DNA of 64,000 nucleotides from Macrolepiota albuminosa (lineage: Eukaryota > Basidiomycota > Agaricomycetes > Agaricales > Agaricaceae): contig JAMWFC010000123.1 of assembly GCA_027475525.1 (NCBI GenBank), positions 56,888 through 120,887 on the forward strand, in the 5' to 3' direction. The notes beneath the pieces were generated by a model. The model was given only the letters and a program-made list of their open reading frames with translations, did not search any database and was not told where the DNA came from. Positions 12,404 through 23,621 of the stretch are shown piece after piece. The first letter of the stretch is position 1; every line of letters starts with the position of its first letter. A program made the translations under genes and the position numbers.

Positions 12404-13334
12404 TGATGACGCCCAAAGTTTGGTCAGTAACAAATGTAACTGAAGTGTTACCATACCAAGAGTTTGCGTTGGGCGCGCTATAAGTGATGTGAGGAGTCCC
12501 GGGCAGGTCCCAGAGAACACGCCTGTGAAAATGGGTAAAAGTCGGTAACGGGGTTGGCAAGTGTAAAGCGCTAAGGTAAAGCGCCTAGGAAGAAGCGGTA
12601 AGTGAACACGGCAAAGGTAAGCGGCAAGAGCACGATAAGCTTAGCGAAGTCTAAGCGTCGATAATGCCTGCCGTAGTTGCAAGGCGCGAGGGTGTCGAGT
12701 GTTGGCGAGCGTCTGCAACTGCCGATGAGTTTGACGTTGCCAACCATAAATGGAATTCTGAGCGTAAGGGAGACTGAAGAAAGGGGAGTAGTGAACTCTG
12801 GTCTATTCGTCTGATGATCCTATGTACAAGTCGGTAAGTGCTTTTATACTACAATGAGTTCACCGTCGCCAGTGACTAAAGAGCGGTAAACTAGAAAATT
12901 TTATAAGGGGTAGCTCCAACGGTTTCAGATCCCTGCCGTCCATTCAAGACCCTTAGCGCCACCAGGCGGCAGATCGCGGTGCTAAACCATCAGTCCATCA
13001 CCTTTCTGTCTGTCCAAAAGGCTAAGCGATGCCAGGTGCCAAATCGAAGCGCTAAGCGGTGTCGGACGCCAAGGTCAAACGCCAAGCTGTCCGTCAGTTT
13101 TGATAGATGATCAGGCTTCTCGCTAAGCGCTGTCATCAGTGACTGATGCCATCTGTCAGTTGTCATTCTTGCTGCCGTCAGCGCTATCATTGATTGGATC
13201 TGCTTCTTGCCGTGCGCGGCCGTCAAATATCGCCAAAATTGGATAATTAGTGCGCGCTAAGGTATTTTGAGTTGATGCCGCGTTGCTGTCGCCTGCCGTT
13301 GATGCGCTGATCCTGTATGGGGGGGGTCCTATCA
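12404..13334 (-). mobile_element. nested solo LTR, copy C
   Basis: A 931-bp LTR of the same family in the opposite orientation to its host element. It begins TGATGACGCC and ends GGTCCTATCA, flanked by perfect 4-bp duplications CCGT (12400-12403 and 13335-13338). Removing it and one CCGT restores the gag-protease reading frame. It has retained most CpGs, so it is fairly young. Confidence 0.92.
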
Positions 13335-13338
13335 CCGT

Positions 13339-14592
13339 TACCGTCGACTCTTTGGACACCGATGAGCCTCCTGCCGACACCATCACTAATGCCACCTCTG
13401 TGGACCCAGTGGAGACCTATCTTAGGTCAGTAGACCATGGAGAAGACCCTGCAATCCTTACCATTGCTCAAGAATCGCACACTATTTGCTCAGTCACGCT
13501 AACGGTAGACAACAAGCACGAGGTAGAGGCAATTGTGGATAGCGGGTCTCAAATCATTTCTATGGCAGCTGAAGTTGCTAACGATTTGGGCCTCATCTAT
13601 GACCCTACAGTGATACTAAACATGCAGAGCGCTAACGGTATGGTGGACAGATCCCTAGGCCTCACCAAGAATGTGCCTTGCACCCTTGGCGACATCACGT
13701 TTTACCTCCACATACACATCTTACATTCCCCGGCATACGACCTACTCCTTGGCAGACCCTTCAACGTCTTGGCACGATCAGTCGTCAAGACAGTTACCGA
13801 TGACGAAACGACCTTAACAATTAGCGACCCCAATTCCAGAATCCGACGAACGGTGCCAACGTTCCCTAAGGGACAACAAAAAGGTGCCTGCGCTAAGCCC
13901 CCGGAGTTTACCAACCAACACGCCAACGAGCCTCCCCACCGGTGTTTTTACAGACTATTGAGGAGGTGATTGGCGACGATCACGGAGATGTGGCGCTAAT
14001 GCTGGAATATAACCATTCTACTGGTCTTGTAAATGTTGTGTCTACCGCTTTTCTTGACGAAGAAGTTTTAACTACTCTATCCACTACCGATGCTGAGCTT
14101 TCCCAGAAAAATCAAAACATTACCGACTTTGCTCTAGTTTACTTGTATCTTACCGCTTCTGAATCCTTTCAAAACATTGCGTCTACCAATACTTATCTCA
14201 CTACCCTTCTCGGAGCATTGTCTCCTGCCGTTCTCAGACTTGCCACTCCTCAGGCTACAATTCCCCTTTCCACCTCTGTATATAACCAAGCTAACGCTCC
14301 CAAAAGGAAAGGGGTTCAAGTCAAAAAGAAATATAAGCCAGTTGCGCTTAAAATAAAACCCGTCGCCACGCACTCTCCCAAGACGTTTAGAATCGAGCGC
14401 CAGATTATTGGCGACCCTCTTGCCAACATACCAGCTTTATCACCAAATCTGTCACCCTTTCAGCCCACGGGATGTTTTACCGCAGAATGCCAACAACAAT
14501 TTGTGAAGGAGCATGACACAGGATTTTTGACCAAAGATGAGTTGAATGACCTTACCGACCTCGTCGCTAAGCAAAATAAAGCCTTCACCTGA
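13339..14592 (+). pseudogene. Gypsy-1 aspartic protease and linker
   Basis: Retropepsin-like protease that would process the polyprotein. The active-site motif is VDSGSQIISM near 13535, followed by a hydrophobic region and the conserved DLLLGRPF block near 13740. The frame shifts at about 13945 into a linker of some 200 residues that runs to a TGA at 14590-14592, where CGA is the likely ancestral codon. The linker is conserved in the second Gypsy copy (26240-26810), which supports it as true coding sequence. Confidence 0.8.
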
Positions 14593-15425
14593 GAGGACTC
14601 GGAACGCGGCAGTCTACATACAGACTTCTTCCTGCCTGTCATAATCCCGACCATTCCTCACATGCCGTGGACTGAGCACAATCAACCGTTACCGCCTGGA
14701 ATTGAAGCTGAGGTCTGCCAAATCATTAGGACCAAGATCAAGGCTGGCGTCTACGAACCCTCTAATAGCTCTTACCGTTCCTGGTGGTTTTGTGTCCTCA
14801 AAAAGAACGGCAATCTATGCATAGTTCACAGTCTTGAGCCGCTGAATAGAGTTACAATACGACACTCTGGTGTACCGCCTTTCCCTGACCACGTTGCCGA
14901 GTCCTTTGCCGGGCGTGTTTGTGGCGCCACCCTTGACCTCTACGTTGGCTACAACGAATGCCTCATACACCCTTCTTCCCGAGATCTCACTACTTCCCAG
15001 ACTCCGTTTGGCACCTTGCGCCTAGTCACTTTACCGATGGGCTGGACAAACTCAGTCCCCATATTCCATGACAACATCACTTTCATCCTCCAACCCGAGA
15101 TACCGCATAATGTCCTTAGCTTTATTGATGACATTGGCATCAAAGGCCCCAAAGACTGGCGACTTGTAAACGGCTTACCAGCAACCCATCCTGACAACTC
15201 CAACATTTGCTTAGCGCTTTGGGAGTTTTTCCAGCTACTCAACCGAGTTCTCCAATGTATGAAGTATAGCAGTGGAACCTTTAGCGGCCACAAACTCCTT
15301 CTTTGCGCGCCAAGGTTCAAAATACTTGGTCACATCTGCACTCCCGACGGTCGCGTTCCCGACGAGTCTCGCTTAGCATTCTTGGAGCGATGGGGTCCTT
15401 GCCATGACTTATCTGAAGTATGCGC
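14593..15425 (+). pseudogene. Gypsy-1 reverse transcriptase
   Basis: RT domain of the pol polyprotein. Visible family blocks are YRSWWFCVLKKNG, VHSLEPLN, LPMGWTNSVPIFH and the catalytic FIDDIGIK near 15120, in which the YxDD box has Phe for Tyr. The catalytic aspartates are intact. The C-terminal thumb/connection part is interrupted at 15425 by a solo LTR and resumes at 16370. Confidence 0.88.
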
Positions 15426-16365
15426 TGATGACGCCCAAAGTTTGGTCAGTAACAAATGTAACTAAAGTGTTACCGTACCAATTGGTTGCGTTGGGCGCGC
15501 TATAAGTGTTGAGGGCATCCCGGGCAGGTCCCAGAGAACGCGTCTGTGAAAAAGGGGAAAAAGTCGGTAATGGGTGTCGGCAAGTGTAAAGCGCCAAGGT
15601 AAAGCGCCTAGGAAGAAGCGGTAAGTGAACACGGTAAGGGTAGCGGCAAGAGCACGGTAAGCTTAGCGAAGTTCTAAGCGTCGAAAATGCCTGCCATAGT
15701 TGCAAGGTGCGAAGGTGTCGAGAGTTGGCGAGAGTCTACAACTGCCGACGAGTTCGACGTTGCCGACCGTAAATGAGCTCTTGAGCGTAAGAGAGAGACT
15801 GACGAAAGAGGAGCAGGAAATTCTGGTCTATTCGTCTGATGGTCATTGTACAAGTCGGTAAGTACTTTTATACTACAAAGAGTTCGCCGTCGCCAGTGGT
15901 CAAAGAGCGGTAAACTGGAAAATTTCCTAGGGGTAGCTCCAACAGTTTCAGATCCCTACCGTCCATTCAAGACCCTTAGCGCCACCAGGCGGCAGATCGC
16001 GGTGCTAAACCATCAGTCCATCACCTTTCTGTCTGTCCAAACGGCTAAGCGATGCCAGGTGCCAAATCGAAGCGCTAAGCGGTGTCGGACGCCAAGGTCA
16101 AACGCCAAGCTGTCTGTCGGTGTTTGACCGATCATCAATCTTCTCGCTAAGCGCTGTCGTCAGTGACTGATGCCATCTGTCAGTTGTCATTCCTGCTGCC
16201 GTCGGCGCTATCATTGATCGGATCTGCTTCTTGCCGTGTCCGGCCGTCGGGAATGGCCTAAAATAGGTAGAATGCGTGCGCCAAGTTCGGAACAAGTGCG
16301 GCAAGGTTTCCAGAGCCGGTGCCGAGCCTGCCGTTGATGCGCCTAACCTGTATAGGGTCCTATCA
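15426..16365 (-). mobile_element. nested solo LTR, copy D
   Basis: A 940-bp LTR of the same family, opposite in orientation to Gypsy-1, starting TGATGACGCC and ending GGTCCTATCA. Perfect 4-bp target duplications GCGC flank it (15422-15425 and 16366-16369). It interrupts pol between RT and RNase H. Confidence 0.92.
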
Positions 16366-16369
16366 GCGC

Positions 16370-17057
16370 CTTTCTTGGTACCGTTGGTGTGCTCAGGATA
16401 TTCATCAAGAATTTTGCCCATTGTGCACACGCCCTTAACCAACTCACCTGTGCCAACAAGCCCTTTGAATTTGGGCCAGACCAGGTCACTGCACAACGAG
16501 ACTTAGTAAAAGCCCTACAAGATGCCAAACCCCTAGTTCCAATCGACTATAGCTTTGCTGACCCTGTTATCTTGGCAGTGGATACCTCATACATTGCCGT
16601 TGGCTACTTCTTGTGCCAGTGCCTTAGCAACAACCAGAAACAGCAACGCTACAACCGCTTTGGGTCTATCACGCTAAACAACCAAGAATCTCGCTACAGT
16701 CAGCCTAAACTAGAGCTCTATGGACTCTTCAAAGCCTTCCGGTCGCTAAAGATGTATTTGATTGGCGTACGGAACCTTATAGTTGAAGTTGATGCTAGGT
16801 ACATCAAAGGCATGCTGCAGAATCCTGATATCCAGCTATCTGCTAGTATGAACCAGTGGGTAGTCGCTATCCTCATGTTTCACTTTGAATTGGTACACAT
16901 CAAGAGCTCTTTCCACGGACCAGATGGACTCTCTAGGCGACCGTGGCAGCCTGGCAACCCGGCAGTGGATCCACAGGCAGATAGCAATTTTGAGGACTGG
17001 ATCAACAGATTACATGGTTTCATGCACCTTATACAACAGCCAATCCCCCTACTATGA
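16370..17057 (+). pseudogene. Gypsy-1 RT connection and RNase H
   Basis: Continues pol after the nested LTR: FIKNFAHCAHALNQLT and KPFEFGPDQ are the typical end of the RT module, and VILAVDTSYIAVGYFLCQ begins the RNase H fold. ESRYSQPKLELYGLF and the GPDGLSRRPW end block follow. It stops at TGA 17055-17057, again compatible with CGA to TGA, and the frame continues into the integrase region. Confidence 0.85.
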
Positions 17058-18635
17058 CGGCAACAACCTGCCAGTATCTTTTTACATCCCATTGTCCCTT
17101 ACCGCCCCGAGATCTTTAGCGCACCCCTCACATTCTACACGGCAAGCATTTTTGGTCAAAACTCGTCTCCAGTAAAAGTCATACAAGAACCCCATCCGCT
17201 AAGAGAAGACAGCAGAAACCTGACCTACGATGCCGTTCCCCGATCCGCCAAGGCAAAGGCGGAAGACAGTCGCTTGATAATAGTTGAACAATGGATACAA
17301 GACTTTAAGCAACCCGCAGGCCTTACCAATGAGCAATACACAACCTTTATCCGCTATGCTACCCGTTTCTTCTTTACTGACAACCGACTTTGGCGACAAA
17401 ATCAAGATGGCGCTCACAAGCTGATCATCAAGCCAGACAGTCGCTTACAAGTCCTGCGCACCATGCATGACGAACTAGGACATAGAGGTCTGTACGCTAC
17501 CCGAGCCTCTCTGTTAGAACAATTCTGGTGGCCCCATGTTAGTGCCGACGTCGCCTGGTACATTAGGACTTGCCACCTATGCCAAATTCAACAGACATGC
17601 CAAGTGCTTATTCCGCCAACCGTTGCAACGCCAGCTCCCCTCTTCAGCAAAATCTACGTCAATACCATGCACATGCCCAAATCTGGTTGCTACAAGTACA
17701 TCATTCAAGGTCATTGCTCGCTAATCCACTGGCCTGAATTTTGAATGCTTCAGAGAGAAAATACAGATGCGGTCACCAAGTGGCTATTTGAGGATGTCAT
17801 CTGCCATTGGGGAGCGCTAAGAGAAATTGTCATGGATAATGGTGCGCCAATTATCAAAGCGCTAACCTATCTCGCCAAGAAATACAATATCCATCATATT
17901 CGAGTATCTGGCTACAATAAACGCGCCAATGGCCTGGTAGAGAGACCCCACTTTGATGTTTGGCAAGCGCTCTTCAAGGCAGTCAATGGCGAAGAGTCTC
18001 GTTGGAGTGAGGCAACGTATTCAGTGCTCTGGTTGGAAAGAGTTACTATTCATAAGCGCATAGGTTGTTCCCCCTATTACGCGGCTACTGGCACCCATCC
18101 GTTACTCCCTGCCGACATTATAGAAGCAACTTATCTCCAACCAGCACCCAACAGTATCTTGGCGACTACCGATCTGATCGCCAGACAAGCTATTGACCTC
18201 CAGTGAAGGAAAGAAGATTTAGAGCGACTTCACGAGGTAGTCTTTAGCGCCCATCGCCAAGCAGCCCTACGATTTGAGACTGAGCATAGCACCACTATCA
18301 AGGATTACAACTTCTCAAGAGGAGCGCTAGTGCTTATGCGCAACTCCAAAATTGAGACCTCATATAACAAGAAAATGCACCCGTGCTATCTAGGACCTTT
18401 GGTAGTTATCTCTTGTAACTGTGGAGGCGCTTACGTGCTCTGTGAATTAGATGGTTTAGTACTGCATCGACCTGTTGCCGCCTTTTGCCTATTGCCGTAT
18501 CTCGCCAGGGAACAAATTGACTTGCCATTGGAAGCGCTAAATATCGACACTGCCAAGCTTAGGGAACTTGAAGAAACAGAATTATTGGACGATGATGATT
18601 TGCCAACTCTAGTTGAAGAAGAAGAAAATGATTAG
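17058..18635 (+). pseudogene. Gypsy-1 integrase
   Basis: Integrase that would insert the cDNA. A zinc-binding HHCC module is seen near 17465-17590 (HDELGHRGLY ... CHLCQIQQ). The core follows, with MDNGAP (second Asp, about 17835) and ANGLVERP (Glu, about 17930). The first catalytic Asp is replaced: IYVNTMHMP near 17655, where the second Gypsy copy has IYIDTMHMP, a G-to-A change. Stops at 17742 and 18204 break the frame. The C-terminal part ends in an acidic tail at 18635. No chromodomain is visible. Confidence 0.88.
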
Positions 18636-19069
18636 AAAAGACTATATATTGATAAGCTCTTTCTTTCTATTACTTACCTTACTTATCTTTCTTGCCGATA
18701 CTTACTGTACTATATCCAACAGACAATTCCTTACGTAGTCAAGTCGCAGCGCTAGCGTGTCGCCAACGCTTAGCGCCCTGCGCAACTCTCACCAAGGGTT
18801 TTTTGCTATGATGATTTACTGAGCGTTTCCCTTTCTCCTCAAAAATTTGTCTAAGTCCCTCACCTACAACTCCTCTTGCTAAAAACCTACCTTAGAATAC
18901 TTGCCGCTTGCTTTCTTTTTGCTTTACTTTCTTTGCTCTATGCTGTTGCGCTAACTCAGATTACGAGACTTATCCGTTCACTCAGCAAGGAGGTGGTAAA
19001 AATATATTTACAAGGACGGGCAGTATCAAAAAGCTATATAATAAGCGGCCTATCTATGCTAAGGTCCGC

Positions 19070-21537
19070 TCAATCGCTATCTTCATCCATCAGCAGGGAA
19101 TCATCCGATACCGGCAAAGAGAAGTCACGCAGAGATAGGAGATCGCCCAGCAAGATGTTGTTGGCGGTTTGCCAATCCATAGCGGCTTGGCAATTGTTCT
19201 GGTAGTCACGAAGGATGCGAAGGCTATGACCCAAATTGGAGTAACGCAACCTCAACGCCATCAGTTGACCTCAGACTTGTTCCCACTCCTGACTCATTGT
19301 CGCCTCCATCGTTGCCGCCCTTCTGGAATAGCGCTCCAACATGTCACGAGGATTGAGTGCTACGACCAGGTAAACAAGGTCCTGCCCTAGCCACTGGAAA
19401 GCGTCGCCAGTCACCGTCGGTTTTGGTTGAGGGGTCTAGGCAGGATTGATCCTGGCGATCACGGGGCGCCTTGGTTCCAGCCTGGCAACGTCCTCAGGGT
19501 CTGACACCTCCCAGAGGGCAACGTTACCATAAGGCAGTAGCTACCGCCACTCAGGCTCCTCTTGGCTAACTCCTGCCGCTGCCTCCTCTCCTCCTACCAC
19601 CTCCTTTGCCAATGTCTCCTCCCCATCGCCTTGGCGCTGGGTTGCCAAGGTTTCTTCTTCACCCACGTCGTCTTCCCCATCCACGTCCTCGTCACCCACC
19701 ATTGCTGGGGGGCTCCCTTTGCCCCTTGGTGTCGCCACTGTCGGTGCTGCCTCCTGAGGCTCTTCCCTTGGCGGCGGGTCCATTACCGCATTGTCCTCGT
19801 CAGGGGGCAGCAGAGAAGCCCCTCTCAGGCGAATGGGGGAAAGCAACTTGCTGGGCCCGGCCTTGTCATCCCTTGGTGGCAGACGGCTGGCGGCAAGCAC
19901 CTTCTCCAGCTCCTCCATTTCCACGTCTCTGGGGGTAAAGGGAGGAGACTCTACCCGTGCACGTTTGGCCTTGCCCTTCCCCTTGGCAGGGGAAGAGACT
20001 TGTCGTTTTGAAGGGACCGTAGTCCCTTGGCGCTCACTGGCACCACAGTTGCCGACAGTTTTGTTTTCGTCCCCTTGACGTGTCGGCAGCGCCAGGGAAC
20101 TCTTGCTGATAGTTGCCGCGTCTCCAGCGGCCTTCTTCTTCCTCTCTCCTTCAACAAACTCCTGAGCCCTCTTAACGAGGACAGCGCACTTGAAGGTGCA
20201 CTCCACTACCGTGTCTGGGGCACCACCGTGTTCTTGACTCTTGGTGCCATCCAGAGTGCAAGCCCTCTTCAGAGTACCGCACCGGTAGCAGGGCTGGCCA
20301 CCAGTGGGGTACCAACACCTCTCTGGGTTGTTGTCGGCCCAGCACTTGTCACACTACAAGAAGGTTAGCAAGAGCGGTAAGGAAAGCCAAAGTACTTACC
20401 GCTCCTTGGGAGTCCTTGAACTCCCGTCTTATCACGGGGCTTGCTGTCTTCTTGTCCTTCATCTCTGGCAAGACCACCCCCACCTCCATTCCTTCATCCA
20501 AAACTGCCTCATCTCGTCGCGCTACCAGCAGACCCTTCAGCTCTGCATTGCTAAAGGTAGTTTGAGTTGGCACCTGTCAACTAGTTGGTTAGCAGGGAAA
20601 GTATCTTGGCGTAACCAATAGTTTGAGTTGGCGCCTGTCAACTAGTTGGTTAGCAGGGAAAGTATCTTGGCGTAACCGACGTACCATGTAATGAGGGGCG
20701 GCAGCCTTGCGAGACTTAGAATGGGATAAACAATAAGCGTCAGCGGTAACAATGCACAAACTTACCTTCTTTTTCAACGTCTTGCCAGGCTTGACTGGAG
20801 AGCCCAATTTGCTTGCTGGCAGTGCTGGGCTCTGGGCACTACTGGCACGGGAATCCTTCCCACCAGACACCTGCCTCCTTGCAATTGGCAACTTCTCACT
20901 GGCGACCAGGGTCTCGCCAATGACCTCTCGCTCCTCCGAGGCCTTGGTCCTCTCCTTGGCGTCTCAGGAGGCCTCTTCCAACACGCTCTCATGAATGGCC
21001 GCCATCTTAGCATCCACCTGCAAATTAGCAAGAGGCGCTAACACCTCTTGTTTGCTATGGGGAGACAGATCAGACCACAGCTAAGTTAGAAATCAAAAAT
21101 CAGAGATACTTACTCAGGCACGGGAGCGCTTACTGTCATCGGCAAGGCACCAGAGAGGATGTCCTCCAATTTGTCCTCAATAGTCGGGATGGGAGGAGGC
21201 GCCTAGGAAACTCGATCAGCTAGCGACACGGCAGGCGACAAAAGCAACTTACAAAACAGGAGAAGGGCGCTAACCACTCAGCGCCACGATTGTTGACGTA
21301 CTGCGCCCGGCACCACTCCCGCACTTCAATCTCCCTGTCCCAGCCTACGCCAAGGACACGAACTTCGTACTATCGCTCTAACAACTTCATTACCGCAATG
21401 ATCAAATTTGAAGGTGCCTCCGCGCCCACACCCTCAATGCGCTTGATGAAATTGTTTGTCTTAGCAATGTAGGCAGAGGCGGCGTCTTGAGCCTCGCAAG
21501 ACAGTACTGGGGGTGAAGTTGGAATGCGGAAAGACAT
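19070..21537 (-). pseudogene. antisense intron-bearing gene inside Gypsy-1
   Basis: Unrecognised protein encoded against gag-pol between integrase and 3' LTR. Start ATG at 21537 (MSFRIPTSPPVLSCE). Five introns with GTAAGT-like donors and AG acceptors can be read: 21252-21203, then near 21110-21055, 20765-20715, 20690-20575 and 20400-20355. The last exon opens with a cysteine array C-x2-C-x8-C-x8-C-x2-C-x6-C (about 20353-20255), a likely zinc site, followed by a long acidic, Lys/Pro-rich region with KGKGKAKRARVE and a C-terminal part to 19070. Stops at about 21374, 20967, 19541, 19436 and 19297 show decay, mostly readable as C-to-T on this strand. Function unknown. Confidence 0.65.
20558..20677. 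repeat. 61-bp tandem duplication in antisense gene
   Basis: Two copies of a 61-bp unit starting TAGTTTGAGTTGGC, with one A/G difference. The unit covers the end of the fourth intron of the antisense gene, so two acceptor sites (TTGACAG) are present in series. The period differs from the 77-bp duplications elsewhere in the window and the copies have diverged, so this looks like a real event. Confidence 0.75.
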
Positions 21538-21693
21538 TTTATTTTAATAGAGCGCCAGATAAAAGATGGGGAGGAGAAACGAAGTTCAGACTCATATGCC
21601 AGGACTATAAACGAAATCTCAAAAACGCACGGACCACTTGTCACAAAAGCGGTAACAATAGCCTTATTTGGTGACTGAGGACAGTCAATTTTT

Positions 21694-21707
21694 CAGTTGG
21701 GGGAAGA
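21694..21707 (+). promoter_or_regulatory. polypurine tract
   Basis: The purine run GTTGGGGGAAGA lies directly against the 3' LTR start TGATAGG. It is the expected plus-strand primer site and confirms the plus orientation of Gypsy-1. Confidence 0.7.
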
Positions 21708-22636
21708 TGATAGGACCCCATACAGGATCAGCGCATCAACAGCAGGCTACGGCAACATGGCACAGGCTCAGGATACCTTAGCGTGCACTAACTAACCAAT
21801 TTTGGCAATATTTGACGGCCGCGCACAGCAAGAAGCAGATCCAATCAGTGATAGCACTGACGGCAGACAGAATGACAACTGACAAATGGCATCAGTCATT
21901 AACAACAGCGCTTAGAGAGAAGCCTGATGATCTATCAAAAACTGACAGATAGCTTGGCGTTTGACCTTGGCATCTGACATCGCTTAGCACCTCGATTTGG
22001 CGCCTGACATTGCTTAGGTGCTCTGACAGACAGAAGGGTGATGGATTGATGGTTTAGCTCCGCGATCTGCTGCCTGGCATCGCTAAGGTTCTTGAATGGA
22101 CGATAGAGATCTGAAACTGTTGGAGCTACCCCTATAAAATTTTCTAGTTTACCGCACTTTGGCGTCATTGGCCACTGGCGATGGTGAACTCATTGTAGTA
22201 TAAAAGTACTTACCGACTTGTACATTGAACAATAGACCAGAGTTTACTACTCCTCTTACTTCAGTCTCCCTTACGCTCGAGATTTCATTTACGGTCGGCA
22301 ACGTCGAACTCGTCGGCAGTTGCAGACTTCATCGCTAGCCTTCGACCTATTCGCGCCTTGCATCTACGGCAGGCATCTACGACGCTTAGACTTCGCTAAG
22401 CTTACTGTGTTCTTGCCGTTGATATTGCCATGTTTGCTTACCGCTCCCTTAATAGGCGCTTTACTTTAGCGCGTTATGCTTGCCGACCCCCTTACTGACT
22501 CTTCCTCATTTTCATAGGCGCGTTCTCTGGGACCTGCCTGGGACTCCTCACATCACTTATAGCATGCCCAACGCAAGCAATTGGTACGGTAACACTATAA
22601 CTATATTTGTTACTGACCAAACTTTGGGCGCCATCA
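21708..22636 (+). repeat. 3' LTR of Gypsy-1
   Basis: 929 bp, matching the 5' LTR over its full length. Differences between the two are mostly transitions at former CpG sites. TATAAAA is at 22199-22205. It is followed by CTAT at 22637-22640, the partner of CCAT at 9424-9427. Confidence 0.88.
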
Positions 22637-23498
22637 CTATCTCTACAGTCAGAGTAAATCTAGACTGGTGTATGGCTTTACAATGGAAAACTCTCACATT
22701 GTGGTTCAACCAGCATCCCAACTTCCTTCTACTCCAGCAGCTTATATCCATCAGATATTTATGGAGCTGGAGAAAACTGATGATGACCAGGTGGATATTT
22801 CTAATCTATCCATTAGTGACCCTGACTTAGAGGATATCTCTCCTTTGTTCATTGTGGTGGATGATGAGATGGAAAATAAATCTTTGCTGCCTATGTTTAT
22901 TTCTATGGAAGAGAAGATAGAAGATAAATCTTTGCCATCTTTGTTCATTCCTGCAGAAAAGGAGATTGAAAAGGATTCTTTGCCTCCTTTGTTCATTCCT
23001 GCAGAAAAGAAGACTGAAAACAATAATTTGCCCCCTTTGTTCATTCCTGTAGAAGAGGAGATGGACAACAATTTTTTGCCACCTCTATTCATTGTTGGTA
23101 AAGGAGCAAAAGGACTAACAGCAATGGAGACTGTGGTGGCCAGTGACAGCAGACAAACAGAAGTCCAGAGCAGTGGACATATAATGATTGAGAATGAAGA
23201 AAACCTTCCGCCACTATTTCTTGTGATGGCAAAAGAGACAGATGGAGGCATGGCAGCCAATGACAAAGAAAATCTTTCACCGCTTTTTGAAGTCTGGAGC
23301 AGTAGATGTATGGTAACTGAGGACAAAGAAAATCTTCTGGCGCTATTTCTTGTGATGGCAGAAGAGACAAATGGAAGCATGACAGCCAATGACGAAGAAA
23401 ATCTTCCACTGCTTTTTGATGTAATGGCTCTTCAATCCCAGTCTTCCCTCTTTCAACAATCTTCTTCTCCAATTCTACTTACTAGTAACAATGTCTGA
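22637..23498 (+). pseudogene. LPPLF-repeat protein, right part of split ORF
   Basis: An open frame of about 285 codons running from the 3' LTR flank to TGA at 23498, in phase with the frame at 9107-9427. It is acidic and built from two internal repeats. Five or six copies of a 16-residue unit like LPPLFIPAEKEIEKDS span about 22837-23090. Four copies of a roughly 22-residue unit like DKENLPPLFLVMAEETNG span about 23190-23430. The shared core is LPPLF in an acidic context. No signal peptide or known domain is seen. An intron (GTGAGT near 23572 to CAACAG near 23621) may join it to the next block. Confidence 0.5.
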
Positions 23499-23621
23499 GA
23501 GTGGGAGGAATATGAGACATGTATAACTTGATGTGAGAATCAGAGAAGAATTAACAAATTGTATCAACAACGTGAGTATAATTTAGCACTGATAATTATA
23601 GTTAATTTATTTCAACAGAAC

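Larger units (their letters stand above)
9428..22636 (+). mobile_element. complete Ty3/Gypsy LTR retrotransposon (Gypsy-1)
   Basis: A full element of 13.2 kb, or about 11.3 kb without its two nested solo LTRs. Order on the plus strand: 5' LTR, PBS, gag, protease, RT, RNase H, integrase, a 3-kb tail holding an antisense gene, PPT, 3' LTR. RT before integrase makes it Ty3/Gypsy type. Both LTRs are 929 bp and begin TGATAGG-like and end TCATCA-like. Flanks are CCAT and CTAT, a 4-bp target duplication with one C/T difference. Coding parts carry several stops, most readable as CGA to TGA. The first catalytic Asp of the integrase is Asn. It is therefore inactive but recognisable end to end. Confidence 0.9.

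Noticed and set aside
18876..19205. membrane-like plus-strand frame downstream of the integrase, considered as an env-like gene
   Set aside because: One hydrophobic stretch near the start is the only support. It overlaps the 3' end of the antisense gene and has no signal peptide cleavage context or glycoprotein features.
22751..23389. 212-codon minus-strand frame with repeated MNKGGK-like units
   Set aside because: It is the mirror of the plus-strand LPPLF repeats; the plus frame is longer, continues across the Gypsy insertion point and has a more protein-like composition.
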